From: Budorcas taxicolor
Lineage: Eukaryota; Chordata; Mammalia; Artiodactyla; Bovidae
Direction: 5' to 3'
NCBI RefSeq assembly: GCF_023091745.1
Contig: NC_068910.1
Span: 176,693,170-176,757,169, forward strand
Length of the DNA stretch: 64,000 nt
Below are positions 22,111 to 34,445 of the stretch, one piece after another; positions within the stretch are counted from its first letter, which is position 1; each line of letters begins with the position of its first letter. A program made the translations under genes and the position numbers. Below the pieces are notes generated by a model, which worked only from the letters and a program-made list of their open reading frames with translations, was not told the origin of the DNA and did no database searches.

Positions 22111-24170
22111 TGAAGAGGAGCCCTGCCTCTTCAGTTGGTGGAAAGAGATCTGTGGGAACCAACAAGCAGGGGCTTGGCCTTTGTCACCCTGTCCAGTTTA
22201 GGGAAGGGAGTTGATCACGGGAAAGGATTTCCTCTTGCTGAGGTTGCAGGAAATAGCCAGCTTTGTCCTAGAAGTCCTCATCATGTGCATCTAATAGAAA
22301 TGGGCCTTTTGATCCTCAGTCTATCTGGATGGCTGGTCAGAAAGTTATAAACCATCTTTCAGCACATGCCCTTGCCCAGTCAACTTAGGTTTTCAGGAGC
22401 CCTTGCTTGGACAAGGCCTCCCCATGAATCCAGACAGAGTTCTCATGGATTACAGATATTAATCTGTAAGAAGAGTTGACCTCTTCTGTAAGATTTGTAT
22501 ACAAAGGCATCATTTGTATGACTGTATGGGCTAGGTTAGAGATGGAGCTTCAGACTATCAATCATGCAATAAGTTACCAGTACAAGATGTGCAGTTTCTA
22601 AGAATTAACTCAAGGTATATTTCCAGGTAATCCACAGACTATAAAAGCAATAATAATTACAAGTACACCGTTTACCCACAGCAACGATTTTAATTCCAAT
22701 ACCTTAAACAATGACTAGTCCATAAGAGACACTCCCAAAGAACCCTTCCTTCTTGTCTTCTGTTAGCAAATTATCACCACCTGTTATTTTAAAGCTATAC
22801 TTTTACTGTATCAAAATCTTAAGATATTTTGATACTGGCTTCTTTTTTCCTGTTACTACAGTTAAATATGGCTTTTATTGTTCATTTAAACTCAGATAGG
22901 CAGTATCTGAAAAATTTTGAACTTTTGACACATAGATTTTCTTGTATTGAAGTAAAATAAGACAAAAAATTGATTCCTCCCTCTCTAAATTTTTAAAATT
23001 AACAGGCATGATTGGTTGATAGTTGAGAGAAAAGCCAGATCCTTGGCTTTCTGTATCAGCATACAACATCACTGAGCTGTTTCTTTGTCAGCAAATGAAG
23101 AAATATTTTCCTTTCATATAAAATGTTGTCATGTACATAAAGTGGGCTCAGGTAGAAGTAGTCTGAGCCAATCCTGGGAGACTGAATCCCAGTTTAGATA
23201 GACTATGAGGGATCAGCAACAGAGGAAGTTCCTGCCTAATAGCAATGGAAAGAAGCTACCCAGGGACAAGGAGCAGCAGGCAGCTGTGATGAGGGCACTG
23301 TAACCAGCAGACCGTGTGCAAAAGGCAATACAGTAGGTGCCAGTCCCAGAAGACAGGGAAGGAAAAACAGAAACTCAATTTCCAAAACCGGGGGATGACC
23401 CAGAAGTAAGATCCCAAGGGACAAGGTAGGAACCCAATCACTAGAGTGGGGTCAGAGGCAGTTCACCAGGCACAAGACTGACCAGACATGGGAGCCAGAG
23501 CCAATGACCTTGGCTTAGTAAGTGCCTGGGCCTGGAATGGAGCTGATCCTGCAACAAGGGCCTGCATGGAACTCAGCCAGTTTGTCAGCTTTGCAAATCT
23601 TTCCACTTCTTTCAGTTTATTACCATAGTTGTTGAAATATATCATGTTTCATAGCATCTGTAGCTGCTACCTTATATTCTCTTTTAGAGGTTCATATTTG
23701 CATGGATATGAGTTTAAGGAGACTTTCAAGGTTTCACTTGTACCATTTTTTCTCAACACATTGTCACTTCCTTGCTACAGAATATTATAAGCGGGGCTTA
23801 GAAAAACATTCTGTTCAATTAATGACTTTTTAAATATTGCTTTTTTCTTTGATTCACTTATACATAATTAAATTATTTCTCTGAACAAATATAATTTTAA
23901 TACTTTGCTTCTTGGTTTCTAAGTTAGTGAAATCATTAATTGGTATATATATGTGTTTGGGGATAATGAATACATTCTGGCTTCAAAATGGCAAGAGGTA
24001 TCAGAAACATCTTAATTTCACTCAATTAATTTCATTAAAGCAGAAAATTAAGCCCTTAGATTTAACAAAAACTTTCTTTTCTGGTAGTATTTTAAAATAA
24101 CTACTAGATCCTCAACCATGTTTTATTATAAGTCTTTAATGATTTGCGAGTTCTTTAAAAAAGAAATTCT
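22111..24170. other. Unassigned intronic sequence
   Basis: No exon or confident repeat was recognised in these 2 kb. Minus-strand open frames at 23236-23645 have no domain. Confidence 0.4.
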
Positions 24171-24842
24171 CGTGGCATCCAATCCCATCACTTCATGGCA
24201 AATAGATGGGTAAACAGTGGAAACTGGCTGACTTTGTTTTTCTGGGCTCCAAAATCACTGCAGATGGTGACTGCAGCAATGAAATTAAAAGACACTTACT
24301 GCTTAGAAGGAACGATATGACCAACCTAGACAGCATATTAAAAAGCAAAGATATTACTTTGCCAACAAAGGTCCATCTAGTCAAGGCTATGGTTTTTCCA
24401 GTGGTCATGTATGCATGTGAGAGTTGGACTATAAAGAAAGCTGAGCGCCGAAGAATTGATGCTTTTGAACTGTGGTGTTGGAGAAGACTCTTGAGAATCC
24501 CTTGGACTGCAAGGAGATCCAACCAGTCCATCCTAAAGGAGACCAGTCCTGGGTGTTCATTGGAAGGACTGATGTTGAAGCTGAAACTCCAATCCTTTGG
24601 CCACCTCATGCAAAGAGCTGACTCATTTGAAAAGACCCTAATGCTGGGAAAGATTGAGGGCAGGAGGAGAAGGGGACAACAGAGGATGAGATGGTTGGAT
24701 GGCATCACCAACTTGATGGACATGGGTTTGGGTGGACTCTGGGAGTTGGTGATGGACAGGGAAGCCTGGCGTGCTGCAGTCCATGGGGTCACAAAGAGTC
24801 GGACACGACTGAGCAACTGAACTGAACTGAACTGAACTGAAG
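24171..24842 (+). mobile_element. BovB LINE 3' fragment with long open frame
   Basis: A 5'-truncated copy runs from CATCACTTCATGGCAAATAG to a tail of tandem CTGAA units. An open frame of 204 codons (24206-24820) covers the C-terminal end of the BovB ORF, with the recognisable MTNLDSILKS and SWTIKKAERRRIDAFELWCW segments, so the copy is young. The promoter and 5' part, including the reverse-transcriptase core, are missing, so it cannot act alone. The opposite strand is also open for 207 codons (24816-24193), a mirror-frame effect. Confidence 0.9.
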
Positions 24843-25441
24843 TTCAATAAAGTCTTAATTAACAAAGGAAGCTACTTACAAGATATGGCCTAAGCCATCT
24901 TCAACACTTTAAGGTTGGCTTCTTTATTTTTGCTTTAAGCATCAAACCCAAAGAAACAGAGGTACTGCTGGCTATTGGTTACCTGCTAATCAATTTCAAT
25001 TTGATTTCCTAATCCACCTAGTCTGTGCTATGGACCAAACCCCTTTTTATTAGTTTCAGGCTAAGGTACTACTTTGAAGGTTTTTTTAAAGACACGTTGT
25101 GTCTAAAATGTGACAATTTTGTTTGGGCTTTTCTTTTCCTTTAAATTTTGAAAGAAGATTATGCCTCTGAAAAATGTTTAAACAAATATTTTGCTTTAAG
25201 AACTCACTGGTTCACTTTGAGTTTTCATCTAGGCAGATAAAAAAAAATAAAAATGAATTCATGACTAATTCTAATTCCATCAAATGGAGTTCCCACACAA
25301 CATGCTGGACAGGTGGCCCTCCAGCATCTCCTCTTACCCACTGCTGCTGACCCACTGGGGTGATACAATAACTGATGACACACAGAAATTGAAAACCCTA
25401 ACCAGAGTGGGTTAATTTCCAAAGGACAAATGATACATTTT
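24843..25441. other. Unassigned intronic sequence
   Basis: No exon or confident repeat was recognised. Short T-rich and A-rich runs only. Confidence 0.45.
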
Positions 25442-25619
25442 ATTTCATCTCTGAAAACCAAAGCAAAAATGTCCACATCTAATGAGAAACTGAACAACTA
25501 TTCCAAACTTCACCTGGAAATGATATGTAAATAATTTCATCTCTGAAAACAAAAATGTCCACATCTAATGAGAAACTGAACAACTATTCCAAACTTCACC
25601 TGGAAATGATATGTAAATA
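25442..25619. repeat. Tandem duplication, 92-bp and 86-bp units
   Basis: Unit 1 is 25442-25533 and unit 2 is 25534-25619. Both begin ATTTCATCTCTGAAAAC and end GATATGTAAATA. The only difference I see is a 6-base indel (present in unit 1 near 25460). Confidence 0.95.
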
Positions 25620-25943
25620 ATTTCTTCACAGTAAGGCAGGGTATAGAGAAGGATTTGGAAAGATACCTTTCATGAAATATTTTCCCATACTTACTTTAAT
25701 AAAACATCATAATCATTGCTACTATGTCTGGCAGTGCTAACTTCTAGATCAGGTGGCCCATACTATGATTCTAGAATCTGATTCCTATCAGCAAACATTT
25801 ACCTCCATTCAGATGGGTATCTCCTGCAAGTCTGCCTTTAGAGAGTGAAAGAAAGCATTTTGGGTTGTGTGAGGAAGCAGGATCAGAAGAGCATTTCTAG
25901 AATTATCTTGGACAAGAAGGCATGATTTATTAAGCCCTAAGCT

Positions 25944-26144
25944 TACTCACAGGTGGTAAAGAATCTGCCCACAATGCAAGAGACCCGGATTCGACCCCTG
26001 AGTTAGGAAGATCCTCTGGAGGAGGAAATGGCCACCCATTCCAGTATTCTTGCCTGAAGAAATCCATGGACAGAAGAGCCTGGTGGGCTACAGTCCATGG
26101 GGTCACAAAGAGTTGGACATGACTGAATGACTAACACACACACA
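25944..26144 (+). mobile_element. Bov-tA SINE
   Basis: The body runs from GGTGGTAAAGAATCTGCCCA to GAGTTGGACATGACTGAATG with a (CA)n tail. The extreme head is degenerate. Confidence 0.9.
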
Positions 26145-26725
26145 GCCTACTCACAGGACGCTCCCCCAGCTCTGATTTAAGGGAAGCCCCTTTCCCTGAA
26201 GCTTTCTCTCCATCAGCACTCCACACACTGAAAAACAAAACCAGCCTCCTACGGTCCCTCTACGCAGCTTCAGATCATTCCTCTCCACTGGGTTTATTTA
26301 GGCTTCTGACAGCTGACCATCCCCACCTCATCTGCTTTATCTCTACTGTCTACTAAATTCCTAGACATTCATCTTTATTAAAGACTCGACATCTCGCTCA
26401 GTCTTCCCTACCACAAATGTTCTACCATGTTCCCAGATATCATCAGGGACTACGTGGACAATCTCTGCTACTATCTGACTTAAGAATTTCTTAACCTTAC
26501 CAAGTCTCGTGACCTTCACCTCCATTCCACATTCATATCTGCATTTTCAGGGTGATGTTCTGATATTATGGAATAGTTACCTTTGAAATCTTTTACTTGC
26601 GTCATCTACACGTCAGCCTTCCTGAAGTCAGAAGCTTTTTCACTTTAGTCCCTCTGCAATTCTTACTTCAGGTCTACTCTGCTCTTCCTTGGCTTTTCTT
26701 TTACCTTCTATTAGGCTACATCCTC
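26145..26725. other. Unassigned sequence, possibly L2-derived
   Basis: Pyrimidine-rich text resembles the L2 ORF style but no clear phrase was fixed. Confidence 0.3.
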
Positions 26726-27004
26726 GGAGAAGGCAACGGCACCCCACTCCAGTACTCTTGCCTGGAAAATACTATGGACGGAGGAGCCTGGTGGGCTGCA
26801 GTCCATGGGGTCGCTAAGAGTCGGATACGACTGAGCGACTTCACTTTCACTTTTCACTTTCATGCATTGGAGAAGGAAATGGCAACCCACTCCACTGTTC
26901 TTGCCTGGAGAATCCCAGGGGCGGGGGAGCCTAGTGGGCTGCCGTCTATAGGGTCGCACTGAGTCGGACACGACTGAAGTGACTTAGCAGTAGCAGTAGC
27001 AGGC
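26726..27004 (+). mobile_element. Bov-A2 SINE
   Basis: Two monomers are joined by TTCACTTTTCACTTTCATGC. It ends ACTTAGCAGTAGCAGTAGCAG. Well preserved. Confidence 0.95.
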
Positions 27005-27300
27005 GACATTCTATGGTGCCATCATTTAAACTGTCATCTCCCAGAGAATTTCATTCCCTTCCCCTTGCAAATGAGCCCATCCTGAATGTTCCCCGCCACC
27101 TACCTTGTCCCTTCCAACTTTAGGTTAAGGTATTTCAGGATATTTGTATAGAATTATTGATTGACTTGTGTATTGTCAGTCTCCCTTTTTACTGCATGCT
27201 CATTAGGAGCAGAGACTTTGTGTTGTTTACGTCTACCTCTGCAGCAGCTGGAACAATGTTCAGTAAATATCTGTGGAAGACATTATCTGTGAGGCTGGGA
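27005..27300 (+). mobile_element. L2 LINE 3' relic
   Basis: The segment CATGCTCATTAGGAGCAGAG and GTTCAGTAAATATCTGTGGA resembles the L2 3' end. Confidence 0.5.
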
Positions 27301-27737
27301 AAACCCTGTAACTGCTTAGTTTAATGCCATTTCAAATAAGAAAACTTCAACAGGGCCATTAATTCCGTGCAAAGCCTTTCTACACGGCCCTGGTTAGTCT
27401 TTCCTTTCACTCCACACACTGGCCCTTTCCAGCCTTCAAAACCCTTAATTCCTCTTACAAAGAGAAACTGAAGTAACTGGGTGATGTATCACACAGATTC
27501 CCATCCTTGCCAGCCTCTAACCATACTAGCATTCATACTATCATTGCCACTTTCCCCCTGGTGAGACAGGAAGAGAGGTTCCTCCTCTGTTTAATAGCAG
27601 CCCTGCTGTCTTTTCTCTGAATGTATCCTCTCTTATGTCCCCAGGAACAAGATCCGTCATTTTTCCCATCTTCCGATGGAATCTTCAATCTCTTCCTTCA
27701 TTAAAAAAAAAAAAATTTTTTTTAAGTGGACCATTCT

Positions 27738-27898
27738 TTAAAGTCTTTATTGAATTTGTTACATTTTGCTTCTGCTTCATGTTTTGGCTTTTTGGCCATG
27801 AGGCATGTAGGATCTTAGCTCTCAGACGAGGGATCAAACCCACACCCCCTGCGTTGGAAGGCAAAGTCTTCACCATTGGACCACCAGGGAAATCCCAA
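27738..27898 (-). mobile_element. CHR-type SINE
   Basis: The reverse-complement head GGACCACCAGGGAAATCCC is at the right edge. The body includes GGCCATGAGGCATGTAGGAT and GAGGGATCAAACCCACACCC. Confidence 0.8.
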
Positions 27899-27899
27899 C

Positions 27900-29115
27900 C
27901 TCTTCCTTTGTGCTTTCATTTCTATCTTATCAACCTCTCAGCTGCATTTAACGCCAATGATCAGACTCTAGCTTTTAACATACTCTCTAATTTCTTCCCC
28001 CGTGTCCCCTGGCTGAGTGACTGGCAACACTTATCACCCAGTTTCCCAAGCCAGAAACGTCAGTTACATTTTACTCACTTCTTTTTCACAACCTCACATA
28101 TTTACTTTATGCCTTATATTTACTCCTAAAGATCTCTCAAGTCCATCTATTCTCTCCACCCCGTTACCATCAAATCCAGGCAACCATTAGGGCTATGGTT
28201 AAAGGGTAGTAGACTAATTCCCCGCCCCCGGCCCTTCTTTAGTTACAGTCAGTGAACCTTCTCAACAATTGTGATCTTCACTGAAAACTTCATTTCATAA
28301 CTTTTCATTGGTATTAGTAGAAGGTTCAAACACTTTACCGTGGAATTTACCATGGACTACAAAATCCTGTGCCAATGCTGACATACCCTTATCACCCCTA
28401 CTCTCACATCCATCCACACACACGTCCTCTGTGACTTAGCCCTAGAGTCATTATTCTAGTTCTTTGATCTTGCTAAGCTCTCCCTCATAACCAAGACACA
28501 GAAATAGTATTCCCTTGTATGGGGGTACAGCTCTGTCTCTGCTCTACCAGGTTGGCATGAACTAGCAGGCAAGCTTGACAATGCCCTACCTCTGCTTAAA
28601 ATCCTTTAGATGCTCCCTATAATGCATTTTCTATAGACTTGAAGAGGAATTACAACCCAGTGCATTCCACATTACACCCCAGTCATCGTGAACTCTTTGC
28701 AGACCCTACACGTACCCAGGTTTCCCAGGCGTATTGCATCCAGCCTGCGCACATGCTGCCCTCTGTCCCACTGGCCTGCCAATCCCTGACTGGCCTTCTG
28801 AACCAGCAGGCGATGTTTCCTCTTGCAAATGCTTTCCTGGCCCTGTTACAATCACTCTAGCTGCCAAGCTATGTAAGAATTGATGCGATTTTAGGTGCTC
28901 CGTTCTCAGAGCGCCTGTGGCACACTCTGCTTCTCGCTGCTCTTACCCAAACCACATGGTAACTCTGTTTATTGGTCTGTCATGCTGACCAGACTGTCAC
29001 TTTCCTGAGGGCAGGGTATATCTAAGTTCAAATCCCCAGTATCTAGAAAAGTGCTCAATATTTAGAAAGTGTTCAATTAATGTTTGGGGGAACTATAAAT
29101 GAATGAAGAGAGGAA
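27900..29115 (+). mobile_element. L2 LINE relic
   Basis: Decayed L2 ORF-like sequence (GATCTCTCAAGTCCATCTAT) is followed by a 3' end with GAGGGCAGGGTATATCTAAG and GAAAGTGTTCAATTAATGTTT. No intact frame. Confidence 0.6.
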
Positions 29116-29534
29116 CAGATGAGGAAAGATGTTGTTCTGAAGTCTCTATGGAAATATCCGTGCCTACATTATACTAGGAAATTATACTAGGGACAGTCCA
29201 GGTTCAGCTTCTCCATTATAATTAGTTTAAAAAAAAAAAAAAAACAGGGCCAGTGTCCCTCAGCGCTGACTTAGTTTTCACTGAGTAGCGCTGTCCAAAA
29301 TTGCACCTTTTAAAGCAATCAGTTGGTTACATTGAACTTCTTGTAAAAATGCAAATGCCCAGGGAATTTCTATATACCTTAATGTCACTTTATTTACTTA
29401 AATTCCTTTTCTGCCAACACTCAGCAGAAATCACTCTGCTGAAGGACTGGGAACTTTGTGTGTCAGGGAAGAGAGATAGGCTGGCATGGGTATATTTGAA
29501 AAGTTTCCCCAATTATCGTAATAAGCAGCCATAG

Positions 29535-29722
29535 TCGAGAATCACTGTTGCTCAGTGCCTCTCAGTCCTTACTGTGCAGTGTCCTCTCCTGGCAATTTGA
29601 CTAAAAATGCAGTTGCAGATTCAACAGGTCTGAGCTGGGATCTGAGAATTTGCATTTTTGCAAGTTCCCAGCTGATGCTGATGCTGCTAGTATGTGGACC
29701 ACACTGCGAATAACAAGAATCT
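29535..29722 (-). mobile_element. MER5A (hAT-Charlie) relic
   Basis: GAGAATTTGCATTTTTGCAAG, then AGCTGATGCTGATGCTGCTA and GTGGACCACACTGCGAATAA, match the reverse complement of MER5A. Confidence 0.75.
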
Positions 29723-30314
29723 AGTTATTCTCCTCTTCCTGTAGCCCTCTGGCTTCTTTACTTTTAGAGTTTAATCACTGGGGAGGGAAGGGGTAACAGT
29801 GAGTGTCTGCAAGGGTGAGCACAGAAGAGCTATGTGTTCAAATCGAAGTGTGCCTGACTGATTTCACACACACCCCAAAATGTGGTTTGCTTTACAGGAA
29901 ACATGGATGCACGTGCCTATTACTAATTTTGCTCATTTTACGTGATTTGCAGGCTGAACTGTCCCTCCTTGTGCTAAGATAGAACACAGTAGTCAAGGAA
30001 AATGTTAATAAGAGATGACATTTTTACCTGAGAGTATCTAAAATATACTACTTTCACTCTCTCTCCCCCTCCAACCCCTACCCTCTCTCTTTTTTAGATA
30101 CACCTTCCACTTAAAAAATATGTTGACTGCCTTTTGATTCTCAATAAATAGATTTTTACCCTTCATAAATCAGCTTTAAATGGTGCATCTGCAACTTTCA
30201 TGAAAGAACATATTAAATGGAATACATCTGTGCATTATACCTGTGGTGCATCTCCTTCAAGAATGCATAAAATGAAATGGGCTGTCATTAATCTTTGCTG
30301 TTTCTCTGTAAAAT

Positions 30315-30430
30315 GAGACACTTTTAATTTTCAATTTTGTAGATAAGGAAAATGAAATGCAGAGAGCTAAACTGACTTAATTAAGATCACATACTAGCAA
30401 CACAGGATGTGGCCCAAACTTACATCTCAG
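30315..30430 (-). mobile_element. MIR SINE relic
   Basis: TTTTGTAGATAAGGAAAATG and GATCACATACTAGCAACACA resemble the reverse complement of MIR. Confidence 0.55.
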
Positions 30431-31324
30431 TTCTTTCATGCTGTTGGCTTTGTGGAAAAAGAAGCCATAATCTTTCAAAAGATTTTGCCTTAATTATTCA
30501 TAACACATCTCTTCAAAATAAAGTTTACCCTTTAACAGTCTTTCTCATGCACGTATCTATTACTGGAATTTCTCTATATTCTAATCATCTAATTATTAAC
30601 CTATGTGGTTAATTTTATGGTATATGGACCATATACCTATGGTCCATAAACCTATGTGGTTATAAAATAATTCAAAGTGGCCTTACAAGGATATATAAAA
30701 TACAATCATATACATCAGCTGAGAAAGAAAAAGGAGGGCAGAGATAATGCTAATGAATCAAATGTATACAAAGAGGTCCTATAATTATAGGTTTAAGACA
30801 AATCTCTTGACATATTAGTAGTCAGGGTGAAAAGGGAAACAATTCACAGAACTCTTGGGAAAAACCAACACCTTTTCCCAGGAGCACGATTATCCCCAAG
30901 AACCACTCTGTGGTAGACCCTGTATCCTGCCTTTGATTAAGAGGTGGTTGATCTATCTGGCCTACCATACCACATATATCCCCGACTTCCTCTGAAAACG
31001 CAACTCCAACATATGCAAACAATGCTTCCCATGTCCAATTCTGAAATAATTTTAATTTCCTAGTTGATTTACTATTTCTGTAGACTTTTCATCAATATAA
31101 TGTTAATGTAATCAAATAATAGGTACTCACTAAAACTGAGAAGCTTAAATTATTTAGTGATTTGGTAGGCATAGAAAATGACACATAATTGTTTTAAATT
31201 GTGGAAATGGGAATAAATGGACTCAACATTTACTAACGATAGCAAGTATAAGATCAAAACAGAAGATAATTACTTATAAATGGACACTGGAGAGACAGAA
31301 AAAAAGGGATAAGGGTGACTTTGC
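30431..31324. other. Unassigned intronic sequence with a small palindromic block
   Basis: No exon or repeat family was recognised. The block at 30600-30662 is described in the findings. Confidence 0.45.
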
Positions 31325-31545
31325 TGCTTTTAAATGATATACCATAAAATTCACCCAGTAACTTTTAATACATCTACGTATTTGTACAATGATCACCACA
31401 GTCCAACTCTAGAAACATTCCATCACCCCAGAATGTTTCCTTATGTCCATTTGTGGGAATCCTTATTCCAATCCCAGCCTGTAAGCAGTAGCTATTCTAC
31501 TTTCTGCCCCTATAGTTTTGCCTTTTCTGTAAAATAAACCTTAAG
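31325..31545 (-). mobile_element. L1 (L1M-type) 3' UTR relic
   Basis: ATACCATAAAATTCACCCAG, ATGATCACCACAGTCCAACT and CTATTCTACTTTCTGCCCCT match the reverse complement of older mammalian L1 3' UTRs. Confidence 0.7.
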
Positions 31546-32854
31546 ACACCAAATGAACTTATCAGACATTGCCAATTTTTTTTTCCCTTTAGCCACTGAA
31601 TCCAATTTATCTGTTTTCCATAACTTGACCATGTACTAAAAAGAGATGGTGCATGACTGCTTAAAATCTACCTAGAAGGTAAGAAAAATATGTTATGTTA
31701 TATATGAGTGTACCTATCATATAATTGACTCCCTTTCTTGGAAAGGATCTGATTGACAGATGCTAATTTAGACTAGAGAATTTTTGAAGCAAGTATTTTT
31801 ACACAATTGTCAGGAGAATGGTGTCAGGGAAGCCCAAAGCAAATTGCCACATGCCACATTTAAATTAACAAAGCTATGCTTCAGCAGTCTTCCCACTAAG
31901 ATGCCTGCTGTGTTCTTATTGCCCGAAGGGTTTTTTTCAAGCTTAATTACGTAATGAAGTCGCCTCATCTTCCGCTCTGAAAGGCTGTTGCCTGGCCGGC
32001 AGCTCTCATGAGTCAGCCTAGAGTCCTCAGTGTTCTCATCTAGTTGTGCCATTTTTCTTCATGGAGGTTCCTCGGGTGTCAACAGACAAGGAAGGAGGGA
32101 CCACGGCCTGTATCAGTGCAGATATTCCCTGCTGTTGTCAGGAAAAGGCCAGTTGCTAACAAGATGCTTCACTGAGGTTACTACCAGGATCTGGCCCTTG
32201 CAGAAATGATCAGATATTTGGAAGCTTCATTTACTTCAAAGATTATAGCTCCAGCCACACAAAAGTGATTATATATCAGAATATGAACACATTATCTCAC
32301 CAAGCTGAATATATCTATCAAGTGAATAGAATGCCTCCTTTCCTGTATTAATATTTAATACTCATCAAAAGTTTGCTTGGTGAGTAGAGAATTAAAGTAA
32401 AGAAAATGGACAGTTGTGAGAGGTTCATCCAGGTCCTGGTGCTCCACAAATCCCTCAGGACTGCCACAATTGTGCAGTGTACAACCTGCACACCTGTATG
32501 GGTGGTCCTGCCGTCTTGAGAACTCGACTGATCATGTATCTGAACTTGGTTTCTCTATCCCCTGGAGAGTTGAGGACCAACTACTAATGTTTGCTTCTTT
32601 AAACTCCTCAATTCCAAGTTGAGTTTGATGTACTAAGGTCACGGATAAAGTTGCTTACTGTTCTCAGTAAAGTAGCTTGATTCTTGGTCAAAGAGATACT
32701 CATTCTTCTCCTTCTCAGTTTGGATTTAATTATTTCAGTTCTCTGAGAGGCACTTACATCCTTTAATTCCAAGCTCTAGCATGAGGGGAGGCAATTTGCT
32801 CTCAAATATGGTATGTACAAGTATAGAGCATTAAAAGTTTGACAGACGCCTAAT
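31546..32854. other. Unassigned intronic sequence
   Basis: No exon, RNA gene or confident repeat was recognised. Confidence 0.4.
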
Positions 32855-33060
32855 TTTCTTTAAGGCAACATGGAGAAGTGGTCATGAATACAGGCTCTAG
32901 AGCCAAGCTGCCTGGAGTGCAATGCTAGCTCAAGTTTGTTCATCTGTGAAAAGAATGTATAATGGCACCTAATGCACAAGGTCACTATGAGGATCAAATG
33001 TAAACTGCCTGCAACAGGGTCAGACACACAAACATTCAGTAAGTGTTAGCTATTATTATT
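32855..33060 (+). mobile_element. MIR SINE
   Basis: AGGCTCTAGAGCCAAGCTGC, GGTCACTATGAGGATCAAAT and ATTCAGTAAGTGTTAGCTAT match the MIR consensus. An AT-rich tail follows. Confidence 0.75.
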
Positions 33061-33274
33061 CTATTTTATTATCTCTTATTTTTACTTTATTATATTCTAT
33101 TATTATTCTCCTGTATTATTATACCTCTCTATTAATCTATTTAACATTTCTTGCTTATTTTTATATGTTACACACAATTTTATAATAAAAGACTAGTTTA
33201 GCAAGAGACACTGTGTATGCATGTTTAACTCTTCAAAGACAGGCCTCAAATAAAGAAACTATAGAAGGGTATAT

Positions 33275-33780
33275 TACTAGTTCCCTATTGCTACTACAAC
33301 AAACTGTTGCAAACGCAGTGACTCAACAGAAATGTATTATCTTACGGCTCTGGAGGTCAACAGGGATACACTCCTTCTGGATACCCTAGAAGAACCATGC
33401 CTTTCCCTTTTCAGCTTCTAGAGGCTACACACTTTCTCTGGCTCATGGCTGTATTACTCCAATCTTGGCTTGCTCTGCTTCAGTTCTCACATCTCCCTCT
33501 CTGATTCTGACCCTCCTGTTCCCTTCCTCTTATACTGGGTTGGCCAAAAGGTTCATTTGGGGTTTTCTATAAATGGTACCTGAGTGGACATTCTAGCCAA
33601 CCCAATAAGAACTTTTGTGGTCACATAAGACCATCCAGATAGCTCAGGATAATCTCCCTGAGTTATCCTTAACTTAATAATCACATCTGTAAAGTATCCT
33701 TTGCCTTATAAGGTAACACATTCACAGGATCCAAGGACAGGAAGTGGACATCTCTAGGGAAGCACTATTCTGCCTAGTAC
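33275..33780 (-). mobile_element. Ancient interspersed repeat, split by a mariner MITE
   Basis: CCCTATTGCTACTACAACAA, TTATCTTACGGCTCTGGAGG and CACTATTCTGCCTAGTAC belong to a widespread old mammalian repeat, which I would place among MER/MaLR-type elements without naming a family. A 71-bp mariner-type element is inserted at 33535. Confidence 0.5.
33535..33605. mobile_element. Mariner-type MITE with TA target duplication
   Basis: Inverted ends CTGGGTTGGCCAAAAGGTTC and the reverse complement of TTCTAGCCAACCCAA are flanked by TA at 33533-33534 and 33606-33607. There is no transposase. It matches the small mariner-derived elements known in ruminants. Confidence 0.8.
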
Positions 33781-33814
33781 AAAGAGAAAGCATTAGATGA
33801 TCTCCTGAGATTAT

Positions 33815-34045
33815 TTAAGCCAGTGGTACTCAACTGGAGATGATTCTGCTGCCCCAAGGAGACATCTAGCAATGTCTGGAGACGTTTCTTGGCTGTCACA
33901 ATTGGGAAATGGTGCTACTAGTCACCTAGTGGTAGAAGCCAGGGATGCTATTAAACATCCTGCGTTCACAGGACAGTCCCCTCCCCACAGTAAAGAATGA
34001 TCCAGCCCAAAATGTCAAGTGATGAAACTGGAAAACCTTGATTTA
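33815..34045 (-). mobile_element. MER20 (hAT-Charlie) relic
   Basis: AGCAATGTCTGGAGACGTTT, TAGAAGCCAGGGATGCTATT and CAGCCCAAAATGTCAAGT match the reverse complement of MER20; CAGTGGTACTCAACTGGAG forms its end. Some MER20 copies act as regulatory elements in placental mammals. Nothing here shows that this copy does. Confidence 0.8.
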
Positions 34046-34341
34046 AAGTTCATGATTCTTTGACATCTCAGTAAGGTTTCAGTGCAATGGAAGCCAGTTT
34101 CAAGATATAGATTTACAGAGACATTTGAGAAATCACATTCAGGCTCTAAAATTCCATGTTTTTTACAACCTTGTATGGTAAATATTACTCATACTTTAAT
34201 AGGGTTTTGAACACTGCTATACCTTGTTAAATAGTGTTTGTTTCATTTTAGGTCTGGTGTAATCTTTCATAGTGATGCATTTTTTATACAAGCAAGTTAA
34301 AGTATGTACTATAAACATTATTTTTGTGTATATTATAAATA

Positions 34342-34419
34342 TTGGGTTGGCTAAAAAGTTTTTCAGATTTTTCCATAACAGCTTATGGAAACCCTGAACT
34401 AACTTTTTGGCTAAACCAA
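34342..34419. mobile_element. Mariner-type MITE (78 bp) with TA target duplication
   Basis: TTGGGTTGGCTAAAAAGTTT on the left and the reverse complement of AACTTTTTGGCTAAACCAA on the right form imperfect inverted ends of about 28 bp. TA flanks at 34340-34341 and 34420-34421. The centre (TCCATAACAGCTTATGGA) is also palindromic. Confidence 0.88.
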
Positions 34420-34445
34420 TATTTAAATTTATAGAGGTTTAAAGG

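Noticed and set aside
24193..24816. A 207-codon minus-strand frame
   Set aside because: It is the antisense of a BovB ORF fragment and has no independent support.
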